From NCBI RefSeq assembly GCF_028330965.1, contig NZ_JAQMUB010000086.1, positions 1 to 51,843 of the forward strand: a stretch of DNA of 51,843 nt. The letters are read 5' to 3'. The DNA is from Oscillatoria sp. CS-180 (GTDB taxonomy: Bacteria > Cyanobacteriota > Cyanobacteriia > Phormidesmidales > Phormidesmidaceae). Both the position numbers and the translations under genes were made by a program. This document shows, piece after piece, positions 18,541 through 28,106 of the stretch. The notes under the pieces were generated by a model that was not told the origin of the DNA, did not search any database, and saw only the letters and a list, made by a program, of their open reading frames with translations. Within the stretch, counting starts at the first letter, position 1; each line of letters opens with the position of its first letter.

Positions 18541-19524
18541 ATGCCCATTATTGACGTTCACGCACTCAAAAAAATTTATCCCGTGGCAATTAAAGAACCG
18601 GGACTAAAAGGCACACTGCGCCACTTCTTTAAACGCACTTATCGCAATGTTGAAGCCGTGCGTGATATCTCCTTTCAGATTGAACCGGGAGAAGTGGTCG
18701 GCTTTTTAGGGCCGAATGGAGCAGGCAAGACCACGACTTTGAAAATGCTCACGGGTCTTATTCATCCATCGAGTGGGCAAGTGGGCGTCGCTGGGCAAAC
18801 CCCTTTCAAGCGATCGCCCACCTTCTTGAGGCAAATTACGCTAGTGATGGGGCAAAAGCAGCAGCTGCTGTGGGATCTGCCCGCGCTAGATTCCTTACGA
18901 ATTAACGGAGCCATTTATGGGTTAGACGATCGCACCTTTCGCGATCGCGTTTCTGAGCTAGCTTCGATGCTCGATATCACCGATAAGTTGACCCAACCCG
19001 TCCGCAAACTGTCATTGGGTGAACGCATGAAAGCAGAAATGCTGGCCGCCCTAATTCACCGTCCCAAGGTCCTTTTTTTAGACGAGCCCACTCTGGGACT
19101 AGACGTTAATGCCCAAGTCGCGGTGCGGGAATTTTTGCGCGAATACAACCATCGCTATCAGGCCACAATTTTGCTCACCAGCCACTACATGGCGGACATC
19201 ACAGCGCTTTGCGATCGCGTGCTGCTGATTTACCAAGGATCGCTGATCTATGACGGCAGCTTGGACGGACTGCTAAATCGGTTCGCGCCCTATCGAGAGG
19301 TCAAAGTGGAACTGTCAAGCCACGCTGATGCCAGTAAGCTATCCCTCTACGGAGATATCGAAAGCCTAGACGGCTGTTCTGCCAGCCTCATCGTGCAGCG
19401 ATCGGAGCTAACGACAACGGTGTCCCGCATCCTGGCAGACCTGAAAGTCCAAGACTTAACCGTCACCGATCCCCCTATCGAGGAAGTCATCGGGCGCGTG
19501 TTTCAAACGGGAACCGTTGCTTGA
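18541..19524 (+). CDS. ABC transporter ATP-binding protein (ABC-2 exporter type)
   Basis: Cytoplasmic ATPase of 327 residues. The N-terminal extension (residues 1-45, with KGTLRHFFKRTYRNVEAV) is typical of ABC-2 ATPases paired with YhbB-like permeases. Walker A is GPNGAGKTT, the signature is LSLGERMKAE, and Walker B with the catalytic Glu is VLFLDEPTLGLD; the switch His is in LTSHYM. The C-terminal 80 residues are the usual accessory domain. ABC-2 permease genes normally follow, but the next gene encodes a Uma2 protein, so the permease must be elsewhere in the genome. Confidence 0.92.
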   Translation: MPIIDVHALKKIYPVAIKEPGLKGTLRHFFKRTYRNVEAVRDISFQIEPGEVVGFLGPNGAGKTTTLKMLTGLIHPSSGQVGVAGQTPFKRSPTFLRQITLVMGQKQQLLWDLPALDSLRINGAIYGLDDRTFRDRVSELASMLDITDKLTQPVRKLSLGERMKAEMLAALIHRPKVLFLDEPTLGLDVNAQVAVREFLREYNHRYQATILLTSHYMADITALCDRVLLIYQGSLIYDGSLDGLLNRFAPYREVKVELSSHADASKLSLYGDIESLDGCSASLIVQRSELTTTVSRILADLKVQDLTVTDPPIEEVIGRVFQTGTVA

Positions 19525-19602
19525 TTTTAGAGTGTAGATTTGCGATTTTGGATTGGAAACCCGCCACAGCGATCGCAAACGTTCTTTCTGAGGGCCTTGA
19601 AG

Positions 19603-20163
19603 ATGGTTCAAACCCCTGCCACCCCCCTCACGCTGGAAGCCTTTTTGCAATTGCCCGAAACAGAGCCTGCTAGCGAATATATTGATGGGCGCATTTTTCA
19701 AAAACCGATGCCACAAGGAGAGCACAGCGCCATCCAAACCGAACTGGCCCCTGCGATCAATCAAGTCGTACGGCCCAGTCAAACGGCACGGGCGTTTACT
19801 GAACTTCGCTGTACATTTGGCGAACGCTCAACAGTCCCAGATATTGCAGTCTTTCTCTGGCATCGAATTCCACGCAAAGAGAACGGCAGTATTGCTAATG
19901 TGTTTAATCTTGCTCCTGACTGGACCCTTGAAATCCTCTCACCCGATCAGAGTCAAACTAGGGTTACCAAAAATATCTTGCACTGCCTTAAATACGGCAC
20001 TCAAATGGGATGGCTCATTGACCCTGCTGAACGAACAGTGTTGATCTATCTGCCGGATCAGCCCATTGCCATCTACGACGAACCAGAAACGCGGTTGCCA
20101 GTCCCCGAATTTGCGAAAGATTTCAATTTGACTGTTGCAGAGTTGTTTAGCTGGCTTCTATAG
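19603..20163 (+). CDS. Uma2 family (DUF820) putative endonuclease-fold protein
   Basis: A 186-residue member of a family greatly expanded in cyanobacteria. It has the restriction-endonuclease-like fold with a candidate PD-(D/E)xK core: PDIAVF, EILSPDQS, and GTQMGWLIDP. No function is established for the family. The start at 19603 (MVQTPATPL) has GAGGG about 8 nt upstream and matches the usual Uma2 N-terminus; the frame opens at 19540. The sequence before it (gattttagagtgtagatttg) is A/T-rich. Confidence 0.88.
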   Translation: MVQTPATPLTLEAFLQLPETEPASEYIDGRIFQKPMPQGEHSAIQTELAPAINQVVRPSQTARAFTELRCTFGERSTVPDIAVFLWHRIPRKENGSIANVFNLAPDWTLEILSPDQSQTRVTKNILHCLKYGTQMGWLIDPAERTVLIYLPDQPIAIYDEPETRLPVPEFAKDFNLTVAELFSWLL

Positions 20164-20292
20164 GTTCTCGCATCACTCAAAAGATCTCGAATGGGCTCTA
20201 TATATAGCCCTTTCAGGGCTCTTAAGGCCCAACCCAGAGCTTCCTGGAGATGATCGACGCTCAAACGGAGTTCAGCACCAAGCTTCAATAAA

Positions 20293-20323
20293 GCCCCCTC
20301 AACGTGAGTAACATCGAGGGGGC
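20293..20323 (-). terminator. Putative terminator of the pst operon
   Basis: GCCCCCTC/GAGGGGGC arms (8 bp), extendable with mismatches round a short loop. On the minus strand it is followed by TTTATTG. It lies 160 nt past the pstB stop; on the plus strand no T run follows. Confidence 0.55.
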
Positions 20324-20483
20324 AGTGAGTGGAATATATCTGGGACGTCGTTGGCCGAACGTTTAGGCAGTGGTGGCAGGAGCGATCTCGTCTTTATCTA
20401 GTTTTCACGATATCCAAGCTCTCACGACGCAGTTGGTGATAAGTGGAATTAGATTGTACAGACGGAGCGATGCCACGCTCAAA

Positions 20484-21299
20484 CTAACCGAAGCGTCCCG
20501 ATACATAATCCCGAGTAGCGTGACTTTGAGGATGATTGAAGATGTTTTCGGTTGTGTCGTATTCTACCAAGTAGCCAACTTTGCCAGCAGAATCCGTCTG
20601 TTCAGCGTTAAAAAAGGCGGTTTTATCCGATACTCGCGTCGCCTGCTGCATGTTGTGGGTCACGATGATGATGGTGTAGTTCTCTTTCAGCTGATGCATT
20701 AGCTCCTCAATCTTCAGGGTAGAGATCGGGTCTAGGGCTGAGCAGGGTTCATCCATCAAAATCACCTCAGGCGCGATCGCGATCGCACGGGCAATGCAAA
20801 GACGCTGCTGTTGTCCCCCCGAGAGGGAAAGCCCACTGTCTTTCAGCTTATCCTTGACCTCTTCCCAAAGGGCCGCTCGTCGCAGTGACTTTTCGACTAG
20901 CTCATCCATATCGCCTTGATAGCCGTTAATGCGGGCCCCATAGGCAACGTTGTCATAAATCGGCTTAGGAAAAGGATTGGGCTTTTGGAACACCATGCCA
21001 ATGCGGCGGCGGAGTTCTGTCGGGTCTACCCCCTTGCCGTAAATGTCTACCCCTCGGTAAGCAATGCGACCTTCGATGTGCGCCCCTGGAATTAAATCAT
21101 TGAGACGATTAAAGCAGCGTAAAACGGTGCTCTTTCCGCAACCCGACGGCCCAATCAAGGCCGTAATCTCGTGACTAGCAATATCTAGAGTGACACCGCG
21201 CACCGCCTTAAACGAGCCATAGTAGTAGCTCGTATCCTCGACCGTAAAGACAGAGTCAGTTTTAGTATTTGCTGTTGAAGCAGATGTTTCAGGTTGCAT
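20484..21299 (-). CDS. pstB: Phosphate ABC transporter, ATP-binding protein
   Basis: Cytoplasmic ATPase of the high-affinity Pst phosphate importer, 271 residues. Walker [11 protein letters not shown]-loop [16 protein letters not shown] (a PstB hallmark), signature [16 protein letters not shown], Walker [14 protein letters not shown] and switch VTHNMQQA are all intact. It is the last gene of pstS-pstC-pstA-pstB, 39 bp after pstA, and is followed by a terminator-like hairpin at 20293-20323. Confidence 0.97.
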   Translation of the reverse strand: MQPETSASTANTKTDSVFTVEDTSYYYGSFKAVRGVTLDIASHEITALIGPSGCGKSTVLRCFNRLNDLIPGAHIEGRIAYRGVDIYGKGVDPTELRRRIGMVFQKPNPFPKPIYDNVAYGARINGYQGDMDELVEKSLRRAALWEEVKDKLKDSGLSLSGGQQQRLCIARAIAIAPEVILMDEPCSALDPISTLKIEELMHQLKENYTIIIVTHNMQQATRVSDKTAFFNAEQTDSAGKVGYLVEYDTTENIFNHPQSHATRDYVSGRFG

Positions 21300-21338
21300 A
21301 GACCGATGCTGTAGGGTTGAGCTGAGACTGAAGAAAAA

Positions 21339-22262
21339 CTAGCGAGAATTCTGAAAACGGTTGCGCACGAAAATCGCCGTCGCGTTCATCGCTAGCAGCA
21401 CCATCATCAGAATGATAATGGCCGAGGCCGCGATCGTGTGGAATTCTTCTTGGGGGCGACTCACCCAGTTAAAGATTTGAATCGGCATTGCTGTAAACGC
21501 GGGTTCCTGCAGCCCCTCAATCGAGAACTCAGGGGCAAAGGGGACAAACGCCGCCGCACCAACCGCAATAATCGGTGCGGTCTCACCAATCGCCCGAGAC
21601 AGCGCCAAAATCGTACCGGTCATAATGCCAGGAATGGCCTGGGGTAACACATGATTCCGCACGGTCTGCCACTCAGTGGCCCCGAGTGCCATACCCGCTT
21701 GTCGGATGCTGTCAGGCACAGCCTTTAGAGACTCACGGGTGGCAACAATAATCACTGGCAAAATGAGTAGCGCCAAAGTGAGTCCGCCAGACAAAACGCT
21801 GCGTCCACCCGTGATAGCACTCAGCAAGCGGGCAAATACAAACAGCCCTAACAAACCATAGATAATGGAGGGTACTGCCGCCAGGTTGCTGATGTTGACC
21901 TCGATGACTTTAGCCAATTTGTTTTCGCGGGCAAACTCTTGCAAAAAGATGCCTGAGCCAACCCCGATGGGAAAAGAGACTGCCCCAGTAATGAGGACCA
22001 GAAAAATCGAGCCTAGAAATGCTGGCCAAACTCCGGCTCGCTCAGGTTGCCGAGACGGCGGAGATGTCAAAAAATCAAAGCTGAGCGTGGGCAGCCCCTG
22101 AGAGAGTATCCCAATAATCAAAATGGCTAGAACAAGAATTCCAGAGAAAGTTGCGACCCAACTAATCGCCTGGAAAATTCTGTCGATGTTGTAGCGCTTA
22201 CCCAGCTGAGTTTTGAACTGTTCGTCACTTGATGGCGGCAAGGTTTGAACTTCAGACTTCAT
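21339..22262 (-). CDS. pstA: Phosphate ABC transporter permease PstA
   Basis: Inner-membrane subunit of the Pst importer, 307 residues from the ATG at 22262. It has six hydrophobic helices and the permease loop ATEWQTVRNHVLPQAIPGIMTG that docks on PstB. A longer frame opens at 22295, but the 22262 ATG overlaps the stop of pstC by 4 nt (ATGA), which indicates translational coupling. Confidence 0.96.
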   Translation of the reverse strand: MKSEVQTLPPSSDEQFKTQLGKRYNIDRIFQAISWVATFSGILVLAILIIGILSQGLPTLSFDFLTSPPSRQPERAGVWPAFLGSIFLVLITGAVSFPIGVGSGIFLQEFARENKLAKVIEVNISNLAAVPSIIYGLLGLFVFARLLSAITGGRSVLSGGLTLALLILPVIIVATRESLKAVPDSIRQAGMALGATEWQTVRNHVLPQAIPGIMTGTILALSRAIGETAPIIAVGAAAFVPFAPEFSIEGLQEPAFTAMPIQIFNWVSRPQEEFHTIAASAIIILMMVLLAMNATAIFVRNRFQNSR

Positions 22263-23212
22263 TCGTACTTCTCCTGATACTTGCGCACAAACCAAAAACT
22301 AAAGATATTCAAAATCAAAGTGATTACAAACAGCGTCATGCCCACGGCAAAGAGCGTTTTGAACTCGATAGTGCCATAGGGGGCGTCCCCTTTCGTCACT
22401 TGCACAATGAAAGACGTCATGGTCTGAACAGAGACCCGCGGGTCTAGGGTCAGAGTGGGACTTTGTCCGGCTGCCAGCGTGACAATCATCGTCTCGCCCA
22501 CGGCCCGCGCCACCCCCAAAATGATGGAGGCCACAATGCCTGACAGGGCAGCGGGTAAAACGACGCCCGTAATCGTCTCGCGCTTAGTCGACCCCAATGC
22601 GTAGGAACCCTGTCGCAGACTACTCGGCACTGCAAAAATGGCGTCTTCGCTCAAAGAGGCGATCGTCGGCAGAATGGCAAACCCCAACACAATGCCGGCA
22701 CTGAGCGCATTAAAAATAGACATATCTGGGATGAATGACCGCAGAAATGGCGTTACCAACAGCAACGCAAAATAGCCAAACACCACTGTTGGGACACCCG
22801 CTAGCAGTTCTAGCGCTGGTTTCAGGATCTTTCTGAGCGATCTGGGCGCATACTCGCTTAAGCAAATGGCTGAGAGTAGCCCGAGTGGAATAGCAATTAA
22901 CAACCCAATGACAGAGGTCAAAAAGGTGCCGCACATTAACACCATGACGCCAAACTCAGGGTTGGCAAATAGAGCCGTCCAGCGAGTTGCGGTAAAAAAC
23001 TCAATGGGAGAAACTTCGCGAAAAAACTCGATAGTCTCGAACAGCAGCGTGAAAATGATACCAAAGGTGGTGAACACCGATACCATCGCAAACGCCCCAA
23101 ACAGAATGACGATCGCTTTTTGCGAAAGTTTACTCGCCGAGCGATTGGGTTGCCAAAGGCTACTTCGGTTAGCGCCCTCAGACGCTGAATCTTTATAGAC
23201 GCTTTCAGTCAT
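22259..23212 (-). CDS. pstC: Phosphate ABC transporter permease PstC
   Basis: The other membrane subunit of the Pst channel, 317 residues, with six helices after a polar N-terminus of about 30 residues. The docking loop is LGSTKRETITGVVLPAALSGIVA, followed by GVARAVGETM as usual in PstC. It is separated from pstS by 257 bp containing a hairpin (23415-23440), a possible point for differential expression of pstS. Confidence 0.96.
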   Translation of the reverse strand: MTESVYKDSASEGANRSSLWQPNRSASKLSQKAIVILFGAFAMVSVFTTFGIIFTLLFETIEFFREVSPIEFFTATRWTALFANPEFGVMVLMCGTFLTSVIGLLIAIPLGLLSAICLSEYAPRSLRKILKPALELLAGVPTVVFGYFALLLVTPFLRSFIPDMSIFNALSAGIVLGFAILPTIASLSEDAIFAVPSSLRQGSYALGSTKRETITGVVLPAALSGIVASIILGVARAVGETMIVTLAAGQSPTLTLDPRVSVQTMTSFIVQVTKGDAPYGTIEFKTLFAVGMTLFVITLILNIFSFWFVRKYQEKYE

Positions 23213-23414
23213 AGCAACAGTTTTTGCAATGGGCTCATAGAAAAGTCAGGCAGTATCGTGCAATGGGGCTGAAGGCTCAATTACCCAGACAGATACGCGC
23301 TTGGTAGATACTCTCAGACAGGCGAGTCTCAAAGCAACTCGCGATCGCTTAGCCGTACGCCGCATCAGAAATTCGAGTCTGCTCAGCGTTTCTAAAAGGC
23401 TCATATCGTGAAGC

Positions 23415-23440
23415 GGGGCTTTGCTTGAAAGCATCACCCC
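23415..23440 (-). promoter_or_regulatory. Intercistronic hairpin between pstS and pstC
   Basis: GGGG/CCCC outer and TGCTT/AAGCA inner pairs round a 2-nt centre, with a small internal loop. No run of Ts follows on the minus strand. It could protect the pstS message or attenuate readthrough; binding proteins are normally made in excess of permeases. Confidence 0.4.
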
Positions 23441-23469
23441 ACCTGCACACTAAGCCTCAGTCAACAAGC

Positions 23470-24486
23470 CTATTCGGCAGACTTGATTTCGCCACCCTTG
23501 ACCGCAGCCAGAGACTCATCGTACTTTTCGTCAGACAGAGGCACATAGCCGGTGGCCGCTACGAAATCCTCATTAGCCGGGTCTAAGTAGAAGTCAACGA
23601 AGGCCTGCACAGCAGGATCTTCTTCGTACGCCGCCGCATTGACATAGATGAAGAGCGGTCGTGAGAAGGGCGTATATTCTCCGGCTAACACCGCTTCTTG
23701 GGTAGGAGCAACACAGTTGCCTGAGCCGTCATCGATCTCGACTGACTTCATCCGGTCTTGGTTCTCGAAGTAGTAGGCATAGCCGAAGTAGCCCGTAGAA
23801 TTGGCGTCGCCCTCAACCCCTTGCACCAGCACGTTGTCGTCTTCACTGGCGGTGTAATCGCCTCGGCTGGCCCCCTCTTCACCATTGACCACCTCGGTGA
23901 AGTAGTCGAACGTACCGGAGTCAGTACCCGGACCATAGAGCACCAATTCTGCATCAGGAAAACTGGGATCAACCTGATTCCAGTTCGATACAGTCCCTTC
24001 AGACTCTGGGCTCCAGATGGTACTGAGCTGGTCAATGGTCATACAGGCTGCCCAGTCGTTGTCGTTGTTTACCACGACTGTCAGGGCATCCGTGGCAACG
24101 GGCACTTCAATCATTTCGATGCCTGCTTCGGCACAGGCGGCGAGTTCCTCTTCGGAAACGCCACGGGAAGCATTGGAAATCTGAGATTCCCCATTGCAAA
24201 ACTTCTCAAAGCCACCGCCTGTACCGGAAGCGCCCACAGTGATGCGGACACCGGGGTTGGCGATTTGGAATTCCTCAGCCATTGCTTCGGAAATTGGGAA
24301 CACAGTACTGGAGCCATCGACGGTGATGGTCCCTTCCAGTTCAGAGCCAGATTCGGTGTCAGTTGCCACTTCCTCACCTTCAGTGGGGGTCGTATCAGCG
24401 GTGTCAGTAGCCGAGCCGCAGGCCACCAGACCACCCAGCAAGACCACCAGTGAAAAAGAATGGGCAAATCGTTTGGCCGACATCAT
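23470..24486 (-). CDS. pstS: Phosphate-binding lipoprotein PstS
   Basis: Periplasmic receptor of the Pst system, 338 residues. It has a lipoprotein signal peptide with lipobox LVAC (lipidated Cys23), then an acidic Ser/Thr-rich linker to about residue 52. The binding domain carries the family motifs [17 protein letters not shown] and [13 protein letters not shown], which grip phosphate. It belongs to the SphX-like group common in cyanobacteria. It is the first gene of the operon, and phosphate limitation via SphS-SphR is the expected control; a candidate site is at 24552-24570. Confidence 0.96.
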   Translation of the reverse strand: MMSAKRFAHSFSLVVLLGGLVACGSATDTADTTPTEGEEVATDTESGSELEGTITVDGSSTVFPISEAMAEEFQIANPGVRITVGASGTGGGFEKFCNGESQISNASRGVSEEELAACAEAGIEMIEVPVATDALTVVVNNDNDWAACMTIDQLSTIWSPESEGTVSNWNQVDPSFPDAELVLYGPGTDSGTFDYFTEVVNGEEGASRGDYTASEDDNVLVQGVEGDANSTGYFGYAYYFENQDRMKSVEIDDGSGNCVAPTQEAVLAGEYTPFSRPLFIYVNAAAYEEDPAVQAFVDFYLDPANEDFVAATGYVPLSDEKYDESLAAVKGGEIKSAE

Positions 24487-24535
24487 CTAAAAACCTCCCT
24501 CTCAGCGGATATTCAATGTTCCGCAGTTCTCCCCT

Positions 24536-24570
24536 GGAATATACCGAGTAGACATGAAGATGAGGTTAAA
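24536..24570 (-). promoter_or_regulatory. Candidate pstS promoter with Pho (SphR) box
   Basis: On the minus strand TTTAACCT-CAT-CTTCATGT (24570-24552) gives two imperfect 11-nt-spaced units like the cyanobacterial Pho box (consensus CTTAACCT). A TATATT -10 follows at 24543-24538. Only the first unit is a good match, so this is tentative. Confidence 0.35.
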
Positions 24571-25269
24571 AAACAAATGTATTTAAGGGCGAACTTTGCG
24601 AAGTTGAGTGCGCAGAGTGTGTTCATCCTTTTTGATCCTTCCGTATCAGGAGTGGGCAAGGAATGCAACACATTATCCAAACCCAAATGCCACCGCATCT
24701 ATTGGTCGGTGGGTGCTACAGCAAGCTTGTCAGCAGCCAGCCGAATGGCATATCGATTTACTGAGGCCGTTAACCTTAAATCAGCATCAATCTTTGTGCT
24801 CAAGATTTGCAACGGGCTGACCTGATTGAGCAGAACGATCAGGTCTTAGCGCAGACCGGGGTGCCGGATCGGCCATCGCGCTAGAAATTACCGAAAGTTA
24901 TGTTGATCAAAGAGATTGATCAAACTATTGGTTTACGCTTTAATGCGTGCCCAGTCTGGGTACTCGTAGTGGCGTTCTTTGCCCATGCGATCGCACCATT
25001 CACGATCACATAGTCAATTCCACTGGCTGGCTGAGTCGGTTGTTTGATACGACTTGGCAAACTTTGATTAGAGAAAAAGTTAGGTCATTTACTCAACTGA
25101 GTCTCCAGAGCGATGATGAATGCTAAGGGTAGCGGAGGCTAAAGACATGATGTTTCCCATGATCGGCATTGCCAGCAGGATTCACCAAGGCCTATCGGCG
25201 TATCGCAATTTGTTTTCGCGTCAATCGGCCTTCGAGCATGTGGACCGCTCCTTGCCAATGCGCGGCATC
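24571..25269. other. Intergenic region with a possible gene remnant
   Basis: About 700 bp without a convincing gene. On the minus strand near 25190-25260 a short frame reads WQGAVHMLEGRLTRKQ before a stop, which looks like the C-terminus of a zinc-dependent or quinone oxidoreductase. It could be a decayed gene. The rest holds promoter space for pstS. Confidence 0.3.
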
Positions 25270-25746
25270 CTACTCGGGTGAATCGATCAGTCCTGGGTGG
25301 TCTTGGGGGCGGGGGGCATCGTGGGGCCAAAAGAAGCGACGATCGCTTTCAGTAATGGGGCGATCGTTGATGCTGGCTTCCCGTCGCTGCATCAGACCGT
25401 TGCCGTCGAATTCCCAATTCTCGTTGCCATAAGCTCGATACCACTGCCCCGCATCGTCGCGCCATTCGTATTGGAATCGAACAGAGATGCGATTTTCGCC
25501 AAAGGCCCACATTTCTTTAATGAGGCGGTAGTCCAATTCTTTATCCCACTTGCGGCGAAGAAACGCGCGAATGGCGTCCCGGCCCTGAAAAATCTCAGAT
25601 CGGTTGCGCCAGAAGCTATTTTCGGTATAAGCCATTGACACCCGATCCGGGTCGCGGCTGTTCCAGGCGTCTTCTGCCATACGCACTTTTGCGATCGCAT
25701 TCTCTCGCGTAAAAGGAGGCACTAATTTCTTTACCGATGCAGTCAT
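25270..25746 (-). CDS. NTF2-like protein of the DUF1348 family
   Basis: A 158-residue single-domain protein: [41 protein letters not shown], and [24 protein letters not shown] mark the DUF1348 branch of the NTF2-like (SnoaL-type) cone fold. No enzymatic role is established. Start at 25746 (MTASVKKLV), with GGAG/AGGA 7-12 nt upstream. It follows cynS on the same strand after 108 bp and may be cotranscribed, but nothing ties it to cyanate metabolism. Confidence 0.88.
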   Translation of the reverse strand: MTASVKKLVPPFTRENAIAKVRMAEDAWNSRDPDRVSMAYTENSFWRNRSEIFQGRDAIRAFLRRKWDKELDYRLIKEMWAFGENRISVRFQYEWRDDAGQWYRAYGNENWEFDGNGLMQRREASINDRPITESDRRFFWPHDAPRPQDHPGLIDSPE

Positions 25747-25854
25747 AAGTCCTACTCCAGAAAAAAGGCTACCGGCCCGACCGCCAGCAGCCATACTTGA
25801 TTCACTTACTTAACCGAACAGTTGTGATGAGTAAGGTGTTTTAGGCGTTTTGGG

Positions 25855-26298
25855 CTACCACTTTTTGTAGGGCAGGAACTTGCCACACATGATCACCTTG
25901 ACGCGATCGCCTTTGGGGTCCTCCTCCTTTTCAACGTCGATAGTGAAATCGATAGCGCTCATGATGCCGTCGCCAAATTTTTCGTGAACCACCGTTTTCA
26001 CAGGCAGACCGTAAACCTGCATGATCTCGTAGAAACGGTAGATTAAGGGATCGGTTGGGACAACCGGGTCCAGGGATCCCTTCATGGGGCATTCTGTCAA
26101 CGGTTCAATGAGTGAAGGATCGCCACCAATCGCCTCGATCATTTTGGTCGCCTCTTCTTTGGAAGCACTGGCCTGACGGTAGAACACGGACGCAATCCAA
26201 ACTTCATCACATCCCACTTTGGCCTCCAAGTCAGCAAACGTAAGACCTGCCGCTTTCTTGGCCGCCAAAAGCTTTTCGGTAATTGCTAGAAGTGACAT
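25855..26298 (-). CDS. cynS: Cyanase (cyanate hydratase)
   Basis: Catalyses cyanate plus bicarbonate to carbamate and CO2; carbamate then gives ammonia and CO2. It has 147 residues, close to the E. coli enzyme (156). The N-terminal helical domain precedes the catalytic C-terminal domain, in which Arg88, Glu91 and Ser114 correspond to E. coli Arg96, Glu99 and Ser122 with a constant offset of 8. The C-terminus [10 protein letters not shown] is canonical. The ATG at 26298 has AGAGGA upstream; the longer open frame reaches into cynD and is not real. Last catalytic gene of cynA-B-D-S. The product ammonia feeds nitrogen assimilation, and the CO2 can feed the RuBisCO encoded nearby. Confidence 0.97.
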   Translation of the reverse strand: MSLLAITEKLLAAKKAAGLTFADLEAKVGCDEVWIASVFYRQASASKEEATKMIEAIGGDPSLIEPLTECPMKGSLDPVVPTDPLIYRFYEIMQVYGLPVKTVVHEKFGDGIMSAIDFTIDVEKEEDPKGDRVKVIMCGKFLPYKKW

Positions 26299-26359
26299 AT
26301 TATGATCCTCTTGAAACTTCAAAAACGTGCAGAAAATCTGAAATTCAAACAACGGCTGC

Positions 26360-27247
26360 CTAGCGACCGCTAATTCTGGCGGCTTCCACGGCTCGGGTCT
26401 CCCTAAAGAGATGACTTTCCATCTCAGCCTTGAGGTCGTGATAGGCCGGATGCTGATCCAAGGTCTCGCGGTTGCGGGGACGAGAGAAGGGCACCTCCAG
26501 AATTTCGTCAATGTGGGCGGCAGGGCCACGGGTCATCATGACGATGCGATCAGACAGCAGCAGGGCCTCTTCAATGCTGTGAGTAATCATGATGACGGTC
26601 TTGCGCTGCTGCTCCCAAATGCGCTCAATTTCGTCCTGTAGAAAGCCACGAGTCAGGGCATCCAGGGCACCAAACGGCTCATCCATAAGCAGAATTTGGG
26701 GATCAATGGCCAAGGCTCTGGCAATGCCCACCCGCTGCCGCATCCCGCCTGATAACTCATGGGGATGCTTCTTTTCGGCTCCCGTTAGCCCAACCAGCTG
26801 AATGTGCTCCTTAATGGTGCGCTGAATATGCTTAGCAGTCAGCCTGGGATGCACCGTTTGCACCGCGAACTGCAAATTCTCTTCAACCGTCATCCACGGC
26901 ATCAGCGCATAGTTCTGAAACACCATGCCGCGATCGGGTCCAGGCCCTTTGATGGGCACATCATTGAGCAAGATCTCTCCAGCGGTGGTGGGAGCAAGCC
27001 CAGCAATCATGTTCAGCAGCGTCGATTTGCCACAGCCAGAAGGACCAATGATGCTGACAAAGGTGTTCGGCTCGATATCCAAACTAATGTCCTCGATCGC
27101 AATAAAGTCGGTAGACGCTTTACCCGAGAGGCGGCTAAAGACATCCTTCTTGCCGTGGAAAACCTTAGTGACGTTGCGGACCGATAGCTGAGCCGAGGGA
27201 GAAAACGTATCCTTCGGAATACCTTGATTCACAGGAGCAACACTCAC
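26360..27247 (-). CDS. cynD: Cyanate ABC transporter ATP-binding protein
   Basis: Cytoplasmic ATPase of the NrtD/CynD/TauB group, 295 residues. Walker A is GPSGCGKST, the Q-loop [13 protein letters not shown], the signature [16 protein letters not shown], Walker [13 protein letters not shown] and switch [11 protein letters not shown] chose a GTG start at 27247, which overlaps the cynB stop by 4 nt (GTGA); the open frame to 27367 overlaps cynB by 124 nt and is unlikely. The assignment to cyanate rather than nitrate comes from cynS next door and the absence of the longer NrtC-type ATPase. Confidence 0.93.
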   Translation of the reverse strand: MSVAPVNQGIPKDTFSPSAQLSVRNVTKVFHGKKDVFSRLSGKASTDFIAIEDISLDIEPNTFVSIIGPSGCGKSTLLNMIAGLAPTTAGEILLNDVPIKGPGPDRGMVFQNYALMPWMTVEENLQFAVQTVHPRLTAKHIQRTIKEHIQLVGLTGAEKKHPHELSGGMRQRVGIARALAIDPQILLMDEPFGALDALTRGFLQDEIERIWEQQRKTVIMITHSIEEALLLSDRIVMMTRGPAAHIDEILEVPFSRPRNRETLDQHPAYHDLKAEMESHLFRETRAVEAARISGR

Positions 27248-28083
27248 GACTTGCGACCAAACGCGACAAATTTTTCTAACGCAGCAAACAAGCTGTCTAG
27301 AATCAGCCCAACGAGACCGATGATGAAGATAGCAACCAAAATATTCGGGATATAAAGGTTGTTCCACTCATTCCAGATGAAATAGCCCAACCCAGTTCCC
27401 AGCAGCATTTCTGCCGCCACAATCACCAGCCACGCAATCCCCATACTGATTCGCAATCCCGAGACAATATTGGGCAGTGCCGCCGGAATGATCACCTTAA
27501 AAATGGTCCTCAAGCGAGACGCTCCCAGCGTTTTAGCAACGTCAAGATAGTCTCGATTTACATTTGCCACTCCAAAAGCAGTGTTAATCAAGGTGGGCCA
27601 AATGCTGGAAATAAAGATGATAAAAACGCCCGTTTTTTCTGAATCCCTGAACACATAGAGACCGAGAGGCAACCAAGCCAAGGGAGAAATGGGCTTAAGA
27701 AGCTGGATATAAGGATTGAAACCCCGTTTGGCAATGGGAGAAATGCCAATCAAGATGCCCAGTGGCACAGCTATCAGGGACGCCAAGGTATAGCCGATCG
27801 CCACCCGCCGCAAACTAATCAACAGATTCCAGCCGATGCCCAAATCATTGGGGCCATTGTTGAAAAACGGATGGGTTAGCCACCACCACAGTTCCTCAAT
27901 GGTTTTAGAGGCTGTGGGAAACCCTTTGGCAAAGATGCCAGCTTTTGCCCCCAACTCCCATAGCAGGAGAAAAGCAACCAAAGAGCCCACAAATAACAAA
28001 AAGGCCCGAACGTTTTCGTTGAAATAAAGGGATTCGCGCTCTCCACCATAGAACCGAGTCCCTGTCGATTTACTCACTGCCAT
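27244..28083 (-). CDS. cynB: Cyanate ABC transporter permease
   Basis: Inner-membrane permease of the NrtB/CynB/SsuC class, 279 residues with six helices. The docking loop is [23 protein letters not shown], and the C-terminal helix is [18 protein letters not shown]. An AGGAGG ribosome site lies 8 nt before the ATG, the strongest in the operon. It begins 23 nt after cynA, and its stop overlaps the start of cynD. Confidence 0.94.
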   Translation of the reverse strand: MAVSKSTGTRFYGGERESLYFNENVRAFLLFVGSLVAFLLLWELGAKAGIFAKGFPTASKTIEELWWWLTHPFFNNGPNDLGIGWNLLISLRRVAIGYTLASLIAVPLGILIGISPIAKRGFNPYIQLLKPISPLAWLPLGLYVFRDSEKTGVFIIFISSIWPTLINTAFGVANVNRDYLDVAKTLGASRLRTIFKVIIPAALPNIVSGLRISMGIAWLVIVAAEMLLGTGLGYFIWNEWNNLYIPNILVAIFIIGLVGLILDSLFAALEKFVAFGRKS

Positions 28084-28106
28084 GTAGAAACCTCCTCGCG
28101 ATATGA

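Noticed and set aside
20370-20702. 110-residue plus-strand frame overlapping pstB
   Set aside because: A shadow of the pstB C-terminus.
24561-24820. Small genes at 24460-24825 on the plus strand
   Set aside because: They overlap the pstS promoter side, have no ribosome site and no similarity to anything I know.
26299-26529. Longer cynS reading frame
   Set aside because: It reads into cynD in another frame; the real cyanase start is at 26298.
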